This document shows, piece by piece, positions 1-11,100 of a stretch of DNA of 64,000 bases. Position numbers and translations under genes: made by a program. Numbering within the stretch: position 1 is the stretch's first letter; each line of letters opens with the position of its first letter. The notes below the pieces were generated by a model. That model searched no databases. It was given only the letters and a program-made list of their open reading frames with translations, and was not told where the DNA came from. Source of the stretch: Diphasiastrum complanatum (Eukaryota > Streptophyta > Lycopodiopsida > Lycopodiales > Lycopodiaceae); contig CM055094.1 in NCBI GenBank assembly GCA_029204225.1, positions 65,554,293 through 65,618,292 on the forward strand. The letters are read 5' to 3'.

Positions 1-1230
1 GGAGAGCCAAAGGGTCGCACCAGTTTGATCCGCATACGAACTATCTCTTCGCGTTCGTTTGAAGCACCATGTCCGTCGTCGCGCAAAACTTGACTTTCAC
101 AATTCCATCACTGGTCAGTTGCCTCACAGTCAAAACAAGAAGTGTACATCTAGCTTGGCTTCAAGTAGCTCTCTTTGAATCAGACAAATGCACCCAGAGT
201 TTGCACTAGTCGGATCTCAACATGAACTGTCCCTTAGCGTCCGTTCGAAGTACCAAGTCTCTCGTGCAAGACTCAACTTTCACAGTTCCTTCGTTGATCA
301 GCTGCTTTACACGTAACACCTTCAGCGTACTCATTATGTCTCCTCATCATTGCTGGTCCAGAGAAAGCCTATGACAAGCTTTCCTTTCCACAACAAAAAC
401 TTGTCAACTTATTAGGTTCAAAGTTCGCCAGTCTCCTCGTGTGAGTATGGCTAGGTCGCCTTGAATTTGCCCCCATTTTGGTCAACTTTCATTCAACATT
501 TGCACCAAGCGAGGGGTGTGTGTGATAGTTCCCCTCCACTTATAAAATCAGCTGACCGGACTTAGAGTAGAGTTCTCAGACAAAAAGACAAAAAGCCTTT
601 CCAACACTTTGCTTTCCATCTGCTAGGATTATGGCTTGATCTAACTTGTTGCCAATCTCTGAAGAGGATCCTAGTCTTTCCCCTTTGAGGAAAAACCCAA
701 TTGACATTGGATATCACCCATGCTCAGTGAGTTTCAGTTCCGAAGGTAGCCATCCCAAATGAAGACCAACTGCTCCATAGAAGATCTCCCCTGAAATTGC
801 CCTTTCCAACTTTTGACTTCCTGCTTGCGTCTGGTGGGCGTTGTCGCAAATGAAACTAACCCAAGAAACAGGCTAGCCATCATTCTTTGCAAACATCGAG
901 TCGTTTCGTTGCCGTTCACGTGCTAGTACTTGAACTGCGAATCCGCCCCACAGATTCTGTAGTCCTCTTTGTTTGATGGTATCAGCCTTCAAAAGAAAGG
1001 TTCCTTCTCGAGCCATCAGCTCTTTGTATCACAGGAGGCTGAGACTTGGTTGGAGCTCGCCCTGAGTCGCAACCTGCACTCCCCCTATAGTATTGGTGGG
1101 ATTTGCCACCTCCCCTCATACCAAGTACTCTACCCAGGTTGGTAAAGCACGTTTTCTCTCTGTAGGATTTTCTCTCTCTAAAATTTATTGATCCCCAGGC
1201 TTCCTTTAATCATGCCTAGATCGTGTGAGG
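1..1230. other. Unassigned stretch with a diverged tandem repeat
   Basis: I see no supportable gene here. Two diverged copies of a segment of about 75 bases lie at about 53-128 and 239-312 (period about 186). Both run from a GTTTGAAGCACCA/GTTCGAAGTACCA start through CTTTCACA to TCAG(T/C)TGC. A TATA-like TTATAAAATC lies near 540, and TTGGCGCC at 1299 resembles some Gypsy primer-binding sites, so this may be decayed LTR or leader sequence. That reading is an inference. Confidence 0.35.
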
Positions 1231-1298
1231 TGATTGCTCATCGATCTGAGCTCTCTGGACTTCGCTAGAACCGATCAAAGATTTTCAACCATAAGAAC

Positions 1299-1450
1299 TT
1301 GGCGCCGGCTGGATTCTGGTCACAGTGGCGCCGGGAGCGGTGCCAATGCCGATGGCGCCGAGAGCAGCAGTGGCGCTGTTGGCGCTGGGGGCAATGCTGG
1401 CACCAGTGGCGCCGGAAGTAAATCTTGTAAAGGTAGCACTATTGTCTTGG
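1299..1450 (+). repeat. GC-rich TGGCGCC imperfect repeat coding Gly/Ala/Ser
   Basis: The heptamer GGCGCC or GGCGCT, usually after TG or AG, recurs about every 10-30 bases, so one frame reads as a Gly-Ala-Ser-Asn low-complexity chain (SGAGSGANADGA and similar). Its GC content is much higher than in the surrounding DNA. The open frame starts at 1234 and runs out into Copia sequence at 1518. No known domain is visible. It may be a minisatellite or the disordered end of a lost gene. Confidence 0.5.
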
Positions 1451-2240
1451 AGTGGAAATATGGCAAAAGAAGGATGGAATCGCACTCACACAAACTAAAT
1501 ACGTCAATAAAATCTTGAAGTGGTTCAAGATGCATGATTGCAAGCCCATTACTACTCCAACAGAGGTCGGTAAGAATCTATCAAATGAAGATCCAAGTGA
1601 TTTGTTAGAGTTAGATGTGAATCTTCCATTCATGCTAAAATCTGAACTATAATATTGCTCTCATGGGAATGGATCTATGCGTGACAACTAACTTTATCTT
1701 TTTGATGCTAGATTGATTAGATCTTGGATTGAGGTTAGGCAAGGAAAGAAACCCCCTAAAATTTTGGCTTGACAAGGCTTTGTCGATTCAGACTGGGCAG
1801 GTTGTATTGATGACAGGAAATCCACCACAGGCTATATCTTTCATTTGGGGAATGGTGCATTTTCATTGTCTAGCAAAAAGCAAGAGACATTTGCTTTATT
1901 TACAACGGAAGCCGAATATACAGCGCTATGCTCAGCCACACAGGAGGCGATATGGTTGAGAAGAATGCTAGAAGACATAAGCATCCCACAAAGAAAATCC
2001 ACTACGATCAAATGTGACAGTTAGAGCGTTATTCAGCTGGCAAAGAATCCCGTGTTCCATGCACACACAAAACACATAGAAATCAAATATCACTTCATTA
2101 GAGAAAAGTTGTTATCTAATGAAATAGATGTGGTGCATTGTAGGACCTAGCAAATTTGTTTACTAAGCCATTAACTGTTGATAAATTTGAGCTTTTTAGA
2201 GAAAAGCTATATGTGTATAAGATAAACTAGAACTTAAGGG
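1450..2240 (+). pseudogene. Copia RT/RNase H 3' fragment, decayed
   Basis: Reading across frames gives the end of a Ty1/Copia polyprotein. First comes the region after the reverse transcriptase catalytic site (LTQTKYVNKILKWFKMHDCK, near 1490-1550). RNase H follows from about 1786 with DSDWAGCIDDRKSTTGY, SSKKQE, TEAEYTAL and EAIWLRRML, and the tail has KNPVFHAHTKHIEIKYHFIR. Frames break near 1650-1790, and a stop lies near 2022 where a DSQS motif is expected. The 5' part (gag, integrase, most of RT) is missing and the fragment abuts the GC-rich repeat. A polypurine tract and LTR start follow directly. Confidence 0.85.
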
Positions 2241-2244
2241 AGAG

Positions 2245-2590
2245 TGTTATAATAGGTAAGTTCAGTTTATCCAGATGCTTGACTAGTGTTGCTTTAGTTA
2301 GTTTTAGTCATAGTCGAACTATAACTAATCCTGAGTTTTACACTCCAAATGTCACATATCCTCTATGGACTTCCCTCTATTTGAGGCTAGGTAGTTGCTC
2401 TATTTAATTAGGGTATAAGATACTTTTTTCCCTGGGATACGTCTTCACAAATGGGTCCAAGTAATATTTTTCATTCATTTAAATTCTCTCCTAAGAATCT
2501 TTATCTTCTTAGCTCCCTATCCAAACTAATCAAGTACTCGGACTGCATGGTCTCTGGTGTCTATCTCTTTGCTCCAATACTATCTCGGGT
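2245..2590 (+). repeat. Probable 3' LTR of the decayed Copia fragment
   Basis: The polypurine tract AAGGGAGAG ends at 2244 and is followed by TGTTATAATAGG, the usual PPT-to-LTR junction of Copia elements. The right end is not defined because there is no second LTR here for comparison; 2590 is an upper guess. Confidence 0.55.
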
Positions 2591-3883
2591 TTAAAAGACC
2601 TTGATGGAGCACACCAGCAAGTGCATCTCGTTAATGGAGAGTCGCCTGGAAATTTGTGTACATGAAAGAACGACAATATTTTCGGTTAATGTTGCTAGGT
2701 TTCCTTCATAGTTGCAGCGAATCGTGATTCGCTGCAAGAATCGTCTTAAAAAAAAAAACCAGAATATCAGATTTTTGGGCCTAGCGGGCAGAACCGCGCT
2801 ACTAGTTTTTTGGTGAGCTACAGGCGATCTTCGCATGTGGATAGTCGGCAGGCACCGGCGACACGAAGGTGGTGTGCACGGTGCCAGGGGGATCTGAGCT
2901 TCGTGAAGAGCGAAACGATCAGTTTTCGATATTTGGTAAGTGTAGGCTTGATTTTTTGCAAGTGTTGACATTGAGCTGTACCATAAAACAGAAGTTACCG
3001 AACAAAAACCACAAAGAACAGTACTGAATCATGACACTGCTGTGAATAGATCATGCATAATATCGGGCCACATGGCACCAAAATGGGGTACAATGATGTT
3101 CGATGAACGTAATGAAAACTATACAATTAAGACTCGTCAGAGTCATGGTAGGAAAAATCATCTGAATCTGTGCCTGACTGCAGATCCCAAGGGTCTGCAG
3201 ATGAGTCAGAACTGGAGGGAACCATATGTCGTGGTGTGACCCTGGCTTTGCTGCGTGCTCTGGCTCTCTGCTGCGTGCTCCTCCTCCCCCTCCCCTTGCC
3301 TCTACCTCTACCTCTACCTCTACCTCTACCTCTCTCCCCTCCTCTGGCCCCCATCTGGCTGCCCCCACCCCTGTGTCTACTCCGTCGGTTTATGGTTGGG
3401 GAGAGAAAGAGAGAGAGAGAGATAGAGAATATGGTTGAAAAACGATTCTATATGGTTGAAAAATGTTTCATTTAAGGGTCTGCATGATTCAGCATGGGCA
3501 GTTTTTGATCTTTGCTAAGGCCTGCTATCTTGCTTTCCATTTAGTTTTATAATTTGTTTTTTAACTTTGTTGGTGCGGTTGTCATTTACTTTTTACCAAG
3601 CACCGGGCCCATCCAGGAGATTCCAATCTTTTGAAGTCTAGATAAGCAACCTAAAGTTGAATACCAATAAGATCAGGATCCGTGCTTGTGAATAGATTAT
3701 AATCATATCTTTTTTGAGATCTATAGAGAGCCTTTTTTTTTCAAATGCTCTTGTAAACTGTATTTGTATGTCTATCAATTCATATTATTGTATCAAGCAT
3801 TCTTAGCAACAAAACTATCTTCTCATATTAAGTATCTCAAATCTGGATGTGTAGCCTCACAAAGATTTCTTTGTTAACTGTAG
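2591..3883. other. Non-coding stretch with a palindrome and simple repeats
   Basis: No credible gene is visible. It contains a perfect 12-bp-arm palindrome (2712-2737), a CTCTAC hexanucleotide repeat at about 3299-3333 and a GA run at about 3405-3422. Reading frames across 3051-3475 owe their length to the hexanucleotide repeat. The last part could be 5' intron or upstream exons of the gene at 3.9 kb, but I could not place a first exon or start codon. Confidence 0.4.
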
Positions 3884-4274
3884 GGTACATATCAAGGATC
3901 TCCTTTTAACACTTGGTGAAACAGAAAGCTTTAAGATTGCTTCCTATAAAGTCTAAGGAGAATTGTGGCTAGCTTTTGAATCTGCGACTCTTGGATGTGT
4001 TTGTTGATTTGCAGTCCTGCAAAAACTGAAGCTTATGTAAGGCCTGCTGGTGGGTACACTTCCTTGTATCAAACTGTTCCTCAAATGTTTCCGCCACCAG
4101 TGAACTTCTCAAAGGTCCCATCTGCGGCTGGGGTCGCCATTCCATTATCTGGGAAGACATCAACACCTGCTGTCCCCATCACCAAATCTAACTGGCTTGA
4201 AACTGCTACCGCCAAAGAACAACAAGAGTCAGTGAGATCAAAAAATTTAAAGGCCGCTGTGCAAGCTACACAGA

Positions 4275-4312
<38 letters not shown>

Positions 4313-5686
4313 AAAACATTTGTGCAACATGCTATAGTGGTACCTGCAGTCACAGATGCCAAGAAAGTGAATAGTAGGGATTCTATAATATATATCCCAG
4401 TGCTCCTGGAGTTGATGGCTCTTGGTACTTTAGGTATTTATTCATCTTGTTTGACTTATTGAACAGTGGTACATTGGGAATGTGTTGAATGTTGACTTCA
4501 TGTATGCTCTTCCTGCAAAGAGCAGACATTCTGAAAGTAGCTTCAGGAGGAAAAATAATAGTATGCGAACTTTCCTGCAGGAAGCAGCTTCAGTAAATGC
4601 ATGGAGGTTTCAGAAGTTGAAAGAGCACAGAGAAGCCGAACTCGTCTCTGAGGATGGAGCATTTGATCGTTATATACAGAATGCATCATTGCTGGAAGAA
4701 ATATTCTCTAGAAGTGATAGGCTACCAGAGAGTACCACAAATGTTGATATCGTGGATGTTCATTGCCTGCCCGAAAATGATATGATGCAAGAGAAGCTGG
4801 CTGTGGATGATGGTTTAGGATTTCTTGATGCTATGAAAGCACGGCTAGATGCAAATTCAAAAAGGAAGGACTCAAGAAGGCAAAAGTTGAAGCGTACTAT
4901 AACCAAAAGTTTGCAAAAAGTCAAACGAGGAGAGACGGCAGCTGATGGTTATCTTGATGCTGATGGTGCGAGTCAATTTAGATTGAGTGGCCTTCATCGG
5001 GACATAAAGAGAATCAAGGTGCAGAGTAAGAAAGGAAAAGATTGTTTGGAGAGGATGAAGGCCTGGGACTCACTACTACAAAAAGTGGATGCCATTAAAA
5101 GTATGGGCGATGTTTGTGAATCTGTTGAAACCTATAACACAGCTTTTGGAAACAGCATTCTGTCCTTTTTTCCTGATATGATCCAAGTTGAGGATTTTCA
5201 AGCAGCTAGTTCAGAAAGAAATGAGGAAAAGGACATTGCTTCAATAAATCATGTTGAAAGTACAAGAGAGAATAGAGGAGATTTGGCAGCCACTTTAGAA
5301 ACAGGAAGTCTTCCTTTCAGAGAGGGACCTGAAGATCAAAGAGATTCAGTTAGTGTAAGCAATGGAGTCACTTCTAGTGCAAGCGCTGATAACCATGACT
5401 CTCTCCAAGTTAGGGAACAGGAATGTGAGAAAATTCCACAAGCAAGTCCGGCTAGTCATAAAACCATCCCCCCTCTTGTAAGTCCTGCAAAAAGGTTTGA
5501 TTTAGCCATCACTAGACATAGAGCCCAAAATCCTATTATGTCAGATTATCGGAGATTTGTAACAGGCTTGGGCTGGTGGAAAGTACAGAGTGATGAAGCA
5601 GTAGCTCAGGAGACATGCAAGTCCTTTATGAATGCTGACCATTCATTTGCAGAGCTTTAAAACTCTCTCTCTCTCTCTCTCTCTCG

Positions 5687-5734
<48 letters not shown>

Positions 5735-5880
5735 CTCAATTGACTCCAGCAACAGTGGTGGGCTGTTTCAGAGGTGCTATTCAAAGAGCTTGAACAACTT
5801 TGTATCTACTGGCGGCTAATTTTCCACCATGAGACCCTTCAAGCCCTCGTCCGCAAGCATTTAGCAAATTTTCTGGCGAG
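3884..5880 (+). CDS. Spliced plant gene of unknown function (5' end not found)
   Basis: I do not recognise this protein. The exon model is 3884-3915, 4015-4276, 4467-5660, with a possible further exon 5750-5880. Acceptors are CTGTAG before 3884, TTGCAG before 4015 and GAACAG before 4467; donors GT follow 3915 and 4276. Phases agree across all three joins and the frame is open through to TAA at 5658-5660. The long exon encodes about 397 residues, rich in Lys, Glu, Ser and Arg, with basic patches (SKRKDSRRQKLKRTITKS) that could act as a nuclear signal. There is no membrane segment. The sequence after the second intron starts WYIGNVLNVDF. No initiator ATG was found, so the 5' part lies upstream or is lost. 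A (GT)16 run begins exactly at the second donor, and a CT/CA run starts a few bases after the stop. Codon use and phase agreement argue for a real host gene rather than a transposon. Confidence 0.6.
4277..4309 (+). repeat. (GT)16 microsatellite at a 5' splice site
   Basis: GT repeats run uninterrupted from the first intron base. The exon ends AAG and every later GT is a potential shifted donor. Reading through adds a Val/Cys run and stays open for some distance, so length changes here could alter splicing. Confidence 0.85.
5663..5732 (+). repeat. (CT)n(CA)n compound microsatellite after the stop codon
   Basis: CT repeats, interrupted by one CG step, pass into CA repeats. The tract starts two bases after the TAA of the long exon and ends 17 bases before a CAG acceptor at 5750, so it could serve as the polypyrimidine region of an intron. 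Confidence 0.9.
5750..5880 (+). CDS. Candidate downstream exon of the unknown gene
   Basis: The acceptor CTCCAG precedes 5750 and GGCGAG with donor GTAATG follows at 5881. In phase 0 the 131 bases encode about 43 residues with a helical, well-mixed composition (QQWWAVSEVLFKELEQLCIY, then WRLIFHHETLQALVRKHL, then ANFLAR), unlike noise. No clear GT donor sits at the end of the preceding exon: the frame meets TAA at 5658 first. Either a donor inside 5570-5660 is used (for example before GTACAG near 5582, which is phase 0), or the original donor was lost when the microsatellite formed. Confidence 0.45.
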
Positions 5881-7317
5881 GTAATGGGTTTCTCTAATCC
5901 AATTAAGCTGCTTTCATGTACTATGAAACTCTAGCTTCAGTTCAAGCTTAGTTGGACCATGGTAGTCACAATTTCTGCCTAACCACGAATGGGTCAAAGG
6001 AAAGTGGAGCTTAAAAGCTTCAAAGATCTTTCCATCAAATCGTCTGTCACATTTCAGAATACCACACACAAGGTGCATGTTACTGAAGCTGCCCTGTGTC
6101 AAGATCTTATTTTCAATAGCTATTTGGTTGTTATTTGCTCTGGTTTTCAATAAATGCTCAGGGGGTTCACATTTATATGTTTCAATCAGCAGAATATACA
6201 GGCTGGTCAATAGGAATCTACCAACAGCTTTTTACATATAGATATCTTGAGAGTTTTGGCCTGATTCAGCTCTGCAAAGCCCATATTTACGTATATGTAG
6301 GATAATTGGCCCTTTTTTTTGAAGGTGAAAGGCGATCAATTCATGAAGTTTTATGACTAATAGGACTCCTCTCTGAATTATAATTGCACTCTTTGTTGAT
6401 ACTTGCCCATAAGAGAGGCTACATGAGTGTGGTCTGTGGAGGCATTGTATGAGGCGTTGCATAGCAAGTATTCAAGCAACCTTTGATTCAGTGGTACGAG
6501 ACCCAGCCGCCAATGTACGTGCCCTTGCACTTTTATCTACCATAAATTGGCAGTAGGACCAACCACTTGGCCCAATTCATTTGACTTGATTTATTCATTG
6601 ACTTTGTATGGAAGGAGATCAAGTGATTATGGCCAGGATTTACCATAGGTAGTGCTGACAATATTCCAATATGTACAATTGGTCGAGTGGTGGCAAACAA
6701 TGGAATGGCTTCCACGTATGTCCAAAATCTTCAAGCCACTGAAGGATGGGGATAATAAGAGGGCGGAGGTATCATCCACGAAATTCTCCAGAAAGAGGAT
6801 TGCTAAGAGGCTTGCTATTTCCAATCTCATGCAGTAATAGTGGCAAGGGATTGGCACTCAATTAGCGGTAGAGGAATGTTAACAATTTTTTGAAGAAGAT
6901 TTTTGAGACATGAGATTGGCGTTATGTGTATAAAAACGCTTGTATAAACTGTTGGCTAGTAGTATGTATGCCTGGGCGTTGCATAAGCCCAATGCATGAG
7001 CAAAAGTTAGTAAATAGGAGCACAAGCACACTCAAGCAAGAGGCCATTTTGTGACTTAGTTTTAAGAAAGTACTAAAGGCTAAGCTAAAATAGTTGTTGA
7101 AGTAGATTAAGGTGATTGGGCCAAAGATTTGAATTTGGCTTGGACCAATCACAAGGAGTTTCTCTTTCATGAAAAAAAACCCTTCTTGTAAATTGCATTC
7201 TCATTATGCCAAATGCAAAATTTAGGAGGTCTTCTCTTGCTTCCAATGCTGTGCCTTCTTTGCTTGTGATTCTTTTTTACAATGTTTTTTGTTTATGAAT
7301 TTCAGAATAGAGCGTTC
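5881..7317. other. Mostly unassigned; one exon-like patch near 6.4-6.5 kb
   Basis: No gene is established. On the plus strand about 6409-6554 reads openly as HECGLWRHCMRRCIAS, then IQATFDSVVRDPAANVRALA, to a TAG at 6552-6554, after an AG acceptor-like site near 6407. The composition looks protein-like and could be a last exon of the upstream gene, but the phase does not join directly to the exon ending at 5880. The remainder shows no domain or RNA signal I can support. Confidence 0.3.
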
Positions 7318-8079
7318 TGTCAGAAATGGTGAACTCCTGCAACTTTGTCGCAGCACGAACAAGACACGAAGGTCGAACGAGAACAATTCGCGATAGTCAA
7401 CGTGTCTTTGACTCGAAGCACGAACGATTTGCGAATCAATCGCGAATCTTAAACACACCTCCAGGACCGCAAAACGAAAAGAACGAAACAAATGAAGAGA
7501 AATTTTTCGCGCTGGCAGCTCAACGGGCTTCATGCTTAGTTGAAACGAATAGTAACGACGAAGACTAACTAACTAGTTGATTAGTGCTAACTAGTCTTGT
7601 GATTCTACGTTTAGCTATCTTGTAAACTCCATATAGTGGAGGTAAAAATAATCTTCTCTGGATCATAACCTATAGAGAAGAGAAAAAGAAGAGAGATAGT
7701 ATATACAGAGATATGTAAGAAACAGAGAGAGACGTAGCGAATGGAGTAAGAAAACAAAATTACCATAGCTGTGCATGAAAGTTTGCCAACGAGCAAAACA
7801 CAACGAAAGAGTAGAGAGTCAATCCGCCAACGAGCGAGACACTGACGATCTCACTCTAAAACCAAACTGACAATATAATCGCTCTATTTCGTGTATCTCT
7901 TGGCCTTGTGCCGTGTCTCTTGATTGCTAGAATAAAATATGTTCTGTGATGCGTAGTCGAGTGTCTGGGATCCCGTAAGAGCTTCTGCACAAAAAAAAAA
8001 TTCAAAGAGATAAAATTGTTCGCAAATCAAAATAGAGGACGAACACGAAAAACAACAAAGAAAAAGCGCTTCCGCGACA
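7318..8079 (+). repeat. 5' LTR of Copia element 1 (762 bp)
   Basis: It starts TGTCAGAAATGG and ends GCGACA, immediately followed by the primer-binding site TGGTATCAGAGCC at 8080. It matches 12153-12910 throughout with scattered substitutions and small indels, by eye several percent. Repeated TTCGCGAA-like words (ATTCGCGAT near 7385, TTTGCGAATC and AATCGCGAATC near 7428-7450) suggest a regulatory block in U3. Confidence 0.95.
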
Positions 8080-8144
8080 TGGTATCAGAGCCTACAAGTT
8101 ATCACTATTGATATCCCAGCAGTGATTCTTCCAGACAACACAAT

Positions 8145-11100
8145 ATGACTACGACAATCCAGACTAGAGTAGCAATCAGGTTTGATGGTGCAAATTATAG
8201 AATCTGGAAATTCAAAATCAAAACACTCCTGAAGGGCGAAGGCATCTGGTCGGTGACCGAGCTCTCAGAGGTGTAGCCTCCAGAGGGAGACTCGAGGAGA
8301 GCTGAATGGATCAGAAAGGATGAGCGCGCAATGACGATCATCGTTTCGTCCATAAATGAAGATCTACTCATGGAGATTGAAGACTGCGAAAGCAGCCATG
8401 CAACATGGGAAAGATTAAAGCATAAGTATAAAGTGAGGACTGCAGCTTCAGTCATGCACCTTCACAATCAGCTGCAATCCATACGGTGGGATGGCAACCA
8501 GTTAGATCAGCACGTTGAGAAGATCAGAACGATCTTCGCTCAACTCGCTGCATCAGGACAGGAGCACCAGGTCCCAGCACCACAGCAGCTGATGTACTTC
8601 ATGAAATCTCTACCGACGTCCTATCAGCCGCTGAGAATGCTCATACTGAGTCTACCAGATATGACATTCGACAAGGCAATCAGTCTTGTCGCTGATGAGA
8701 GACTGATGAGAGACGAAGGAGAGAGAAGCAATGATCAAGAGAAGACTCTCTTCACGAAAGGAAGGAAGAAGAACAAAAACAAGCCAAGATTCAAGAAGAC
8801 GAAGTCCTCGAATAAACAATCTTCTTCTTGCGATCACTGTCACAAACCAGGCCATACGGCCAACAAGTGTTGGTTCAATCCAGCAATACCTTGCATGCAC
8901 TACAAGAAGAAAGGGCATTCTGCATACGATTGCAGATTCAATCCAAAAAGGAAAAACAAAGCTGAAAAGGCGAACGTTGCAGAGTCATCAAAGGATGCTG
9001 AAAGAGGTGACGAAGCTTTCACGATACTTGACGAAGCTTCGACAAGCTACTCTGAATACGACTATGATGTAGTCATCGATTTAGGAGCAACATCTCACAT
9101 AACTTGCAACAAGAAGATCTTGATCAACTTTTGCGAACTCGAAAACGACAGAGCAGTGATTCTAGGCGATGGAAGCAGACACGATGTCAAAGGCATCGGC
9201 TCTTTACAGCTACAAACATTGTTAGGCCAAGCAGAGCTGCCAGGAGCACTCTATGTGTCCTCACTAAAAAAGGATCTGCTATTTGTCTCCAGGATGGCAG
9301 ATCTAGGCATTCGAGTTTTGTTCGACGACAACACTTGCCGAATGTTCGAGAAGACGACAAACAAGTTACTGACGGTCGGATGCAGAGAAGGAAATCTCTA
9401 CCAGGCCAAAATAATCAGCAACTCTGAAAGCATATTAAATGCTTCAGAAAACGAAGATCAGCTCTGGCATAAAAAAATGTATCATCTGAACATGCGGAGC
9501 CTGTATGACATGAGCAGAAAGGACATTGTCACAGGTCTCAAGATTTCAAGGCCAGAGGTTGAGTTCTACGAAGCTTGTCAGAAAGGCAAGCAACATTGGA
9601 ATCCATTCACACACGAGGGAAGAAGAGTCAAAGAAGTTCTTGAGCTCGTCCACTCTGATGTGTGTGCACTGATGAAAACAGATTCGCTCTAAGGTTCAGG
9701 ATATTTTCTAACGTTCATAGATGATTACAACCGAATGACCACGATCTACTACTTGAAGAAGAAATTCGATGTATTCGATTCTTTCAAGAAGTTCGTGGCA
9801 TTCGTAGAGCGACACACCTCGAAAAGGATACAGATCCTTAGATCTGACAATAAAGGTGAATACAAAAGCACAGAATTCTCAAGATTCTGCGAAGAACAGG
9901 GGATCGAACACCAGTTCAGTCTTGCATACACACCAGAATACAACGGTGTGCAGAAAGAAGAAACAGAACGCTAGTTGAAGGAGCCAGATGCATGATGGCA
10001 CATGCTCAATTGCCAGGTCAATTCTGGGCCGAGACAGTAGCTGCAGCTGTACACCTGCAGAACAGATCTACAACGACAACGCTGGAGAATAAAACACCAT
10101 ACGAAATGTGACAGACAGAAAGCTTGATCTGTCATATGTACGAGTGTTTGGATGTGCAGCATACAAGCACATTCCAAAGGAAAAGAGAAGCAAGTTCAAT
10201 GACAAATCCGAGCAAACAATCATGGTCGGCTACTCGAACGGAACACATGTGTACAGACTCTACGATCCAACCACGAAGAAGGTTGTTTCGAGCAGAGATG
10301 TGAAGATCGACGAGTCCAAAATCCCTGGACTGAAAGACGAAAGAGGCCATGAGATCTTCACACTGCTACCTATTCAAGAGGGAGATCGAGGACATACATC
10401 AAATCAGAATGCAGAGCCCCAGACTCTAGAGCAGCAGGAAGCAGAAGATCGACTCCACGAACAAGAAATGTTCGAGCAGCGACGAAACGAACCTCGAAGG
10501 TCAACAAGACAAAGAAGACCTCCAGACCGCTATTCTGACAATCTTCAATGGAGCGAAGACACACAGTTCGAGTACTGCAGCTTCACAGAAGAGCCAACAA
10601 CATACCAAAAAGCTATCCAGAGTCCAGAGGGAGAATTCTGGAAGCAGACAATGTTAGAGGGGATCGAGTTGATGAGGCAAAACGAGGCATGGACATTAGA
10701 GCCATTGCCAGAAAACAGAAAAATAGTTGACTGCAAGTGGGTGTACAAGAAAAAGCTAAAATCAGATGGCACTATTGGCCGCTATAAGACAAGGCTTGTC
10801 GTAAAGGGCTACACGCAGAGATATGGTGTCGACTATTTTGACACATATTCGCCCATGGTGAAGATGACAAGCATAAGGCTACTCCTTGCATACGCCACAC
10901 AGTACAATATGGAAATTCACCAGATTGACGTGAAAACAACCTTTCTCCACGGAGATCTAGAGGAGGAAATCTTCATGAAGCAACCTGAAGGCTATGAAGA
11001 CCCCGACAACAGACAATATGTCTGTCGATTGCAGAGATGCATCTACGGCCTAAAACAAGCATCACGGGCCTGGTACAAAAAGCTTGATGGTCTTCTGAAG

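Noticed and set aside
3051-3475. Overlapping frames rich in Val-Glu, Arg-Gly or Leu-Pro on both strands
   Set aside because: They are produced by the CTCTAC hexanucleotide repeat; no conserved sequence flanks them.
5914-6462. Two minus-strand frames of 98 and 76 codons
   Set aside because: No recognisable motif; the second lies partly opposite the exon-like plus-strand patch. Neither has supporting signals.
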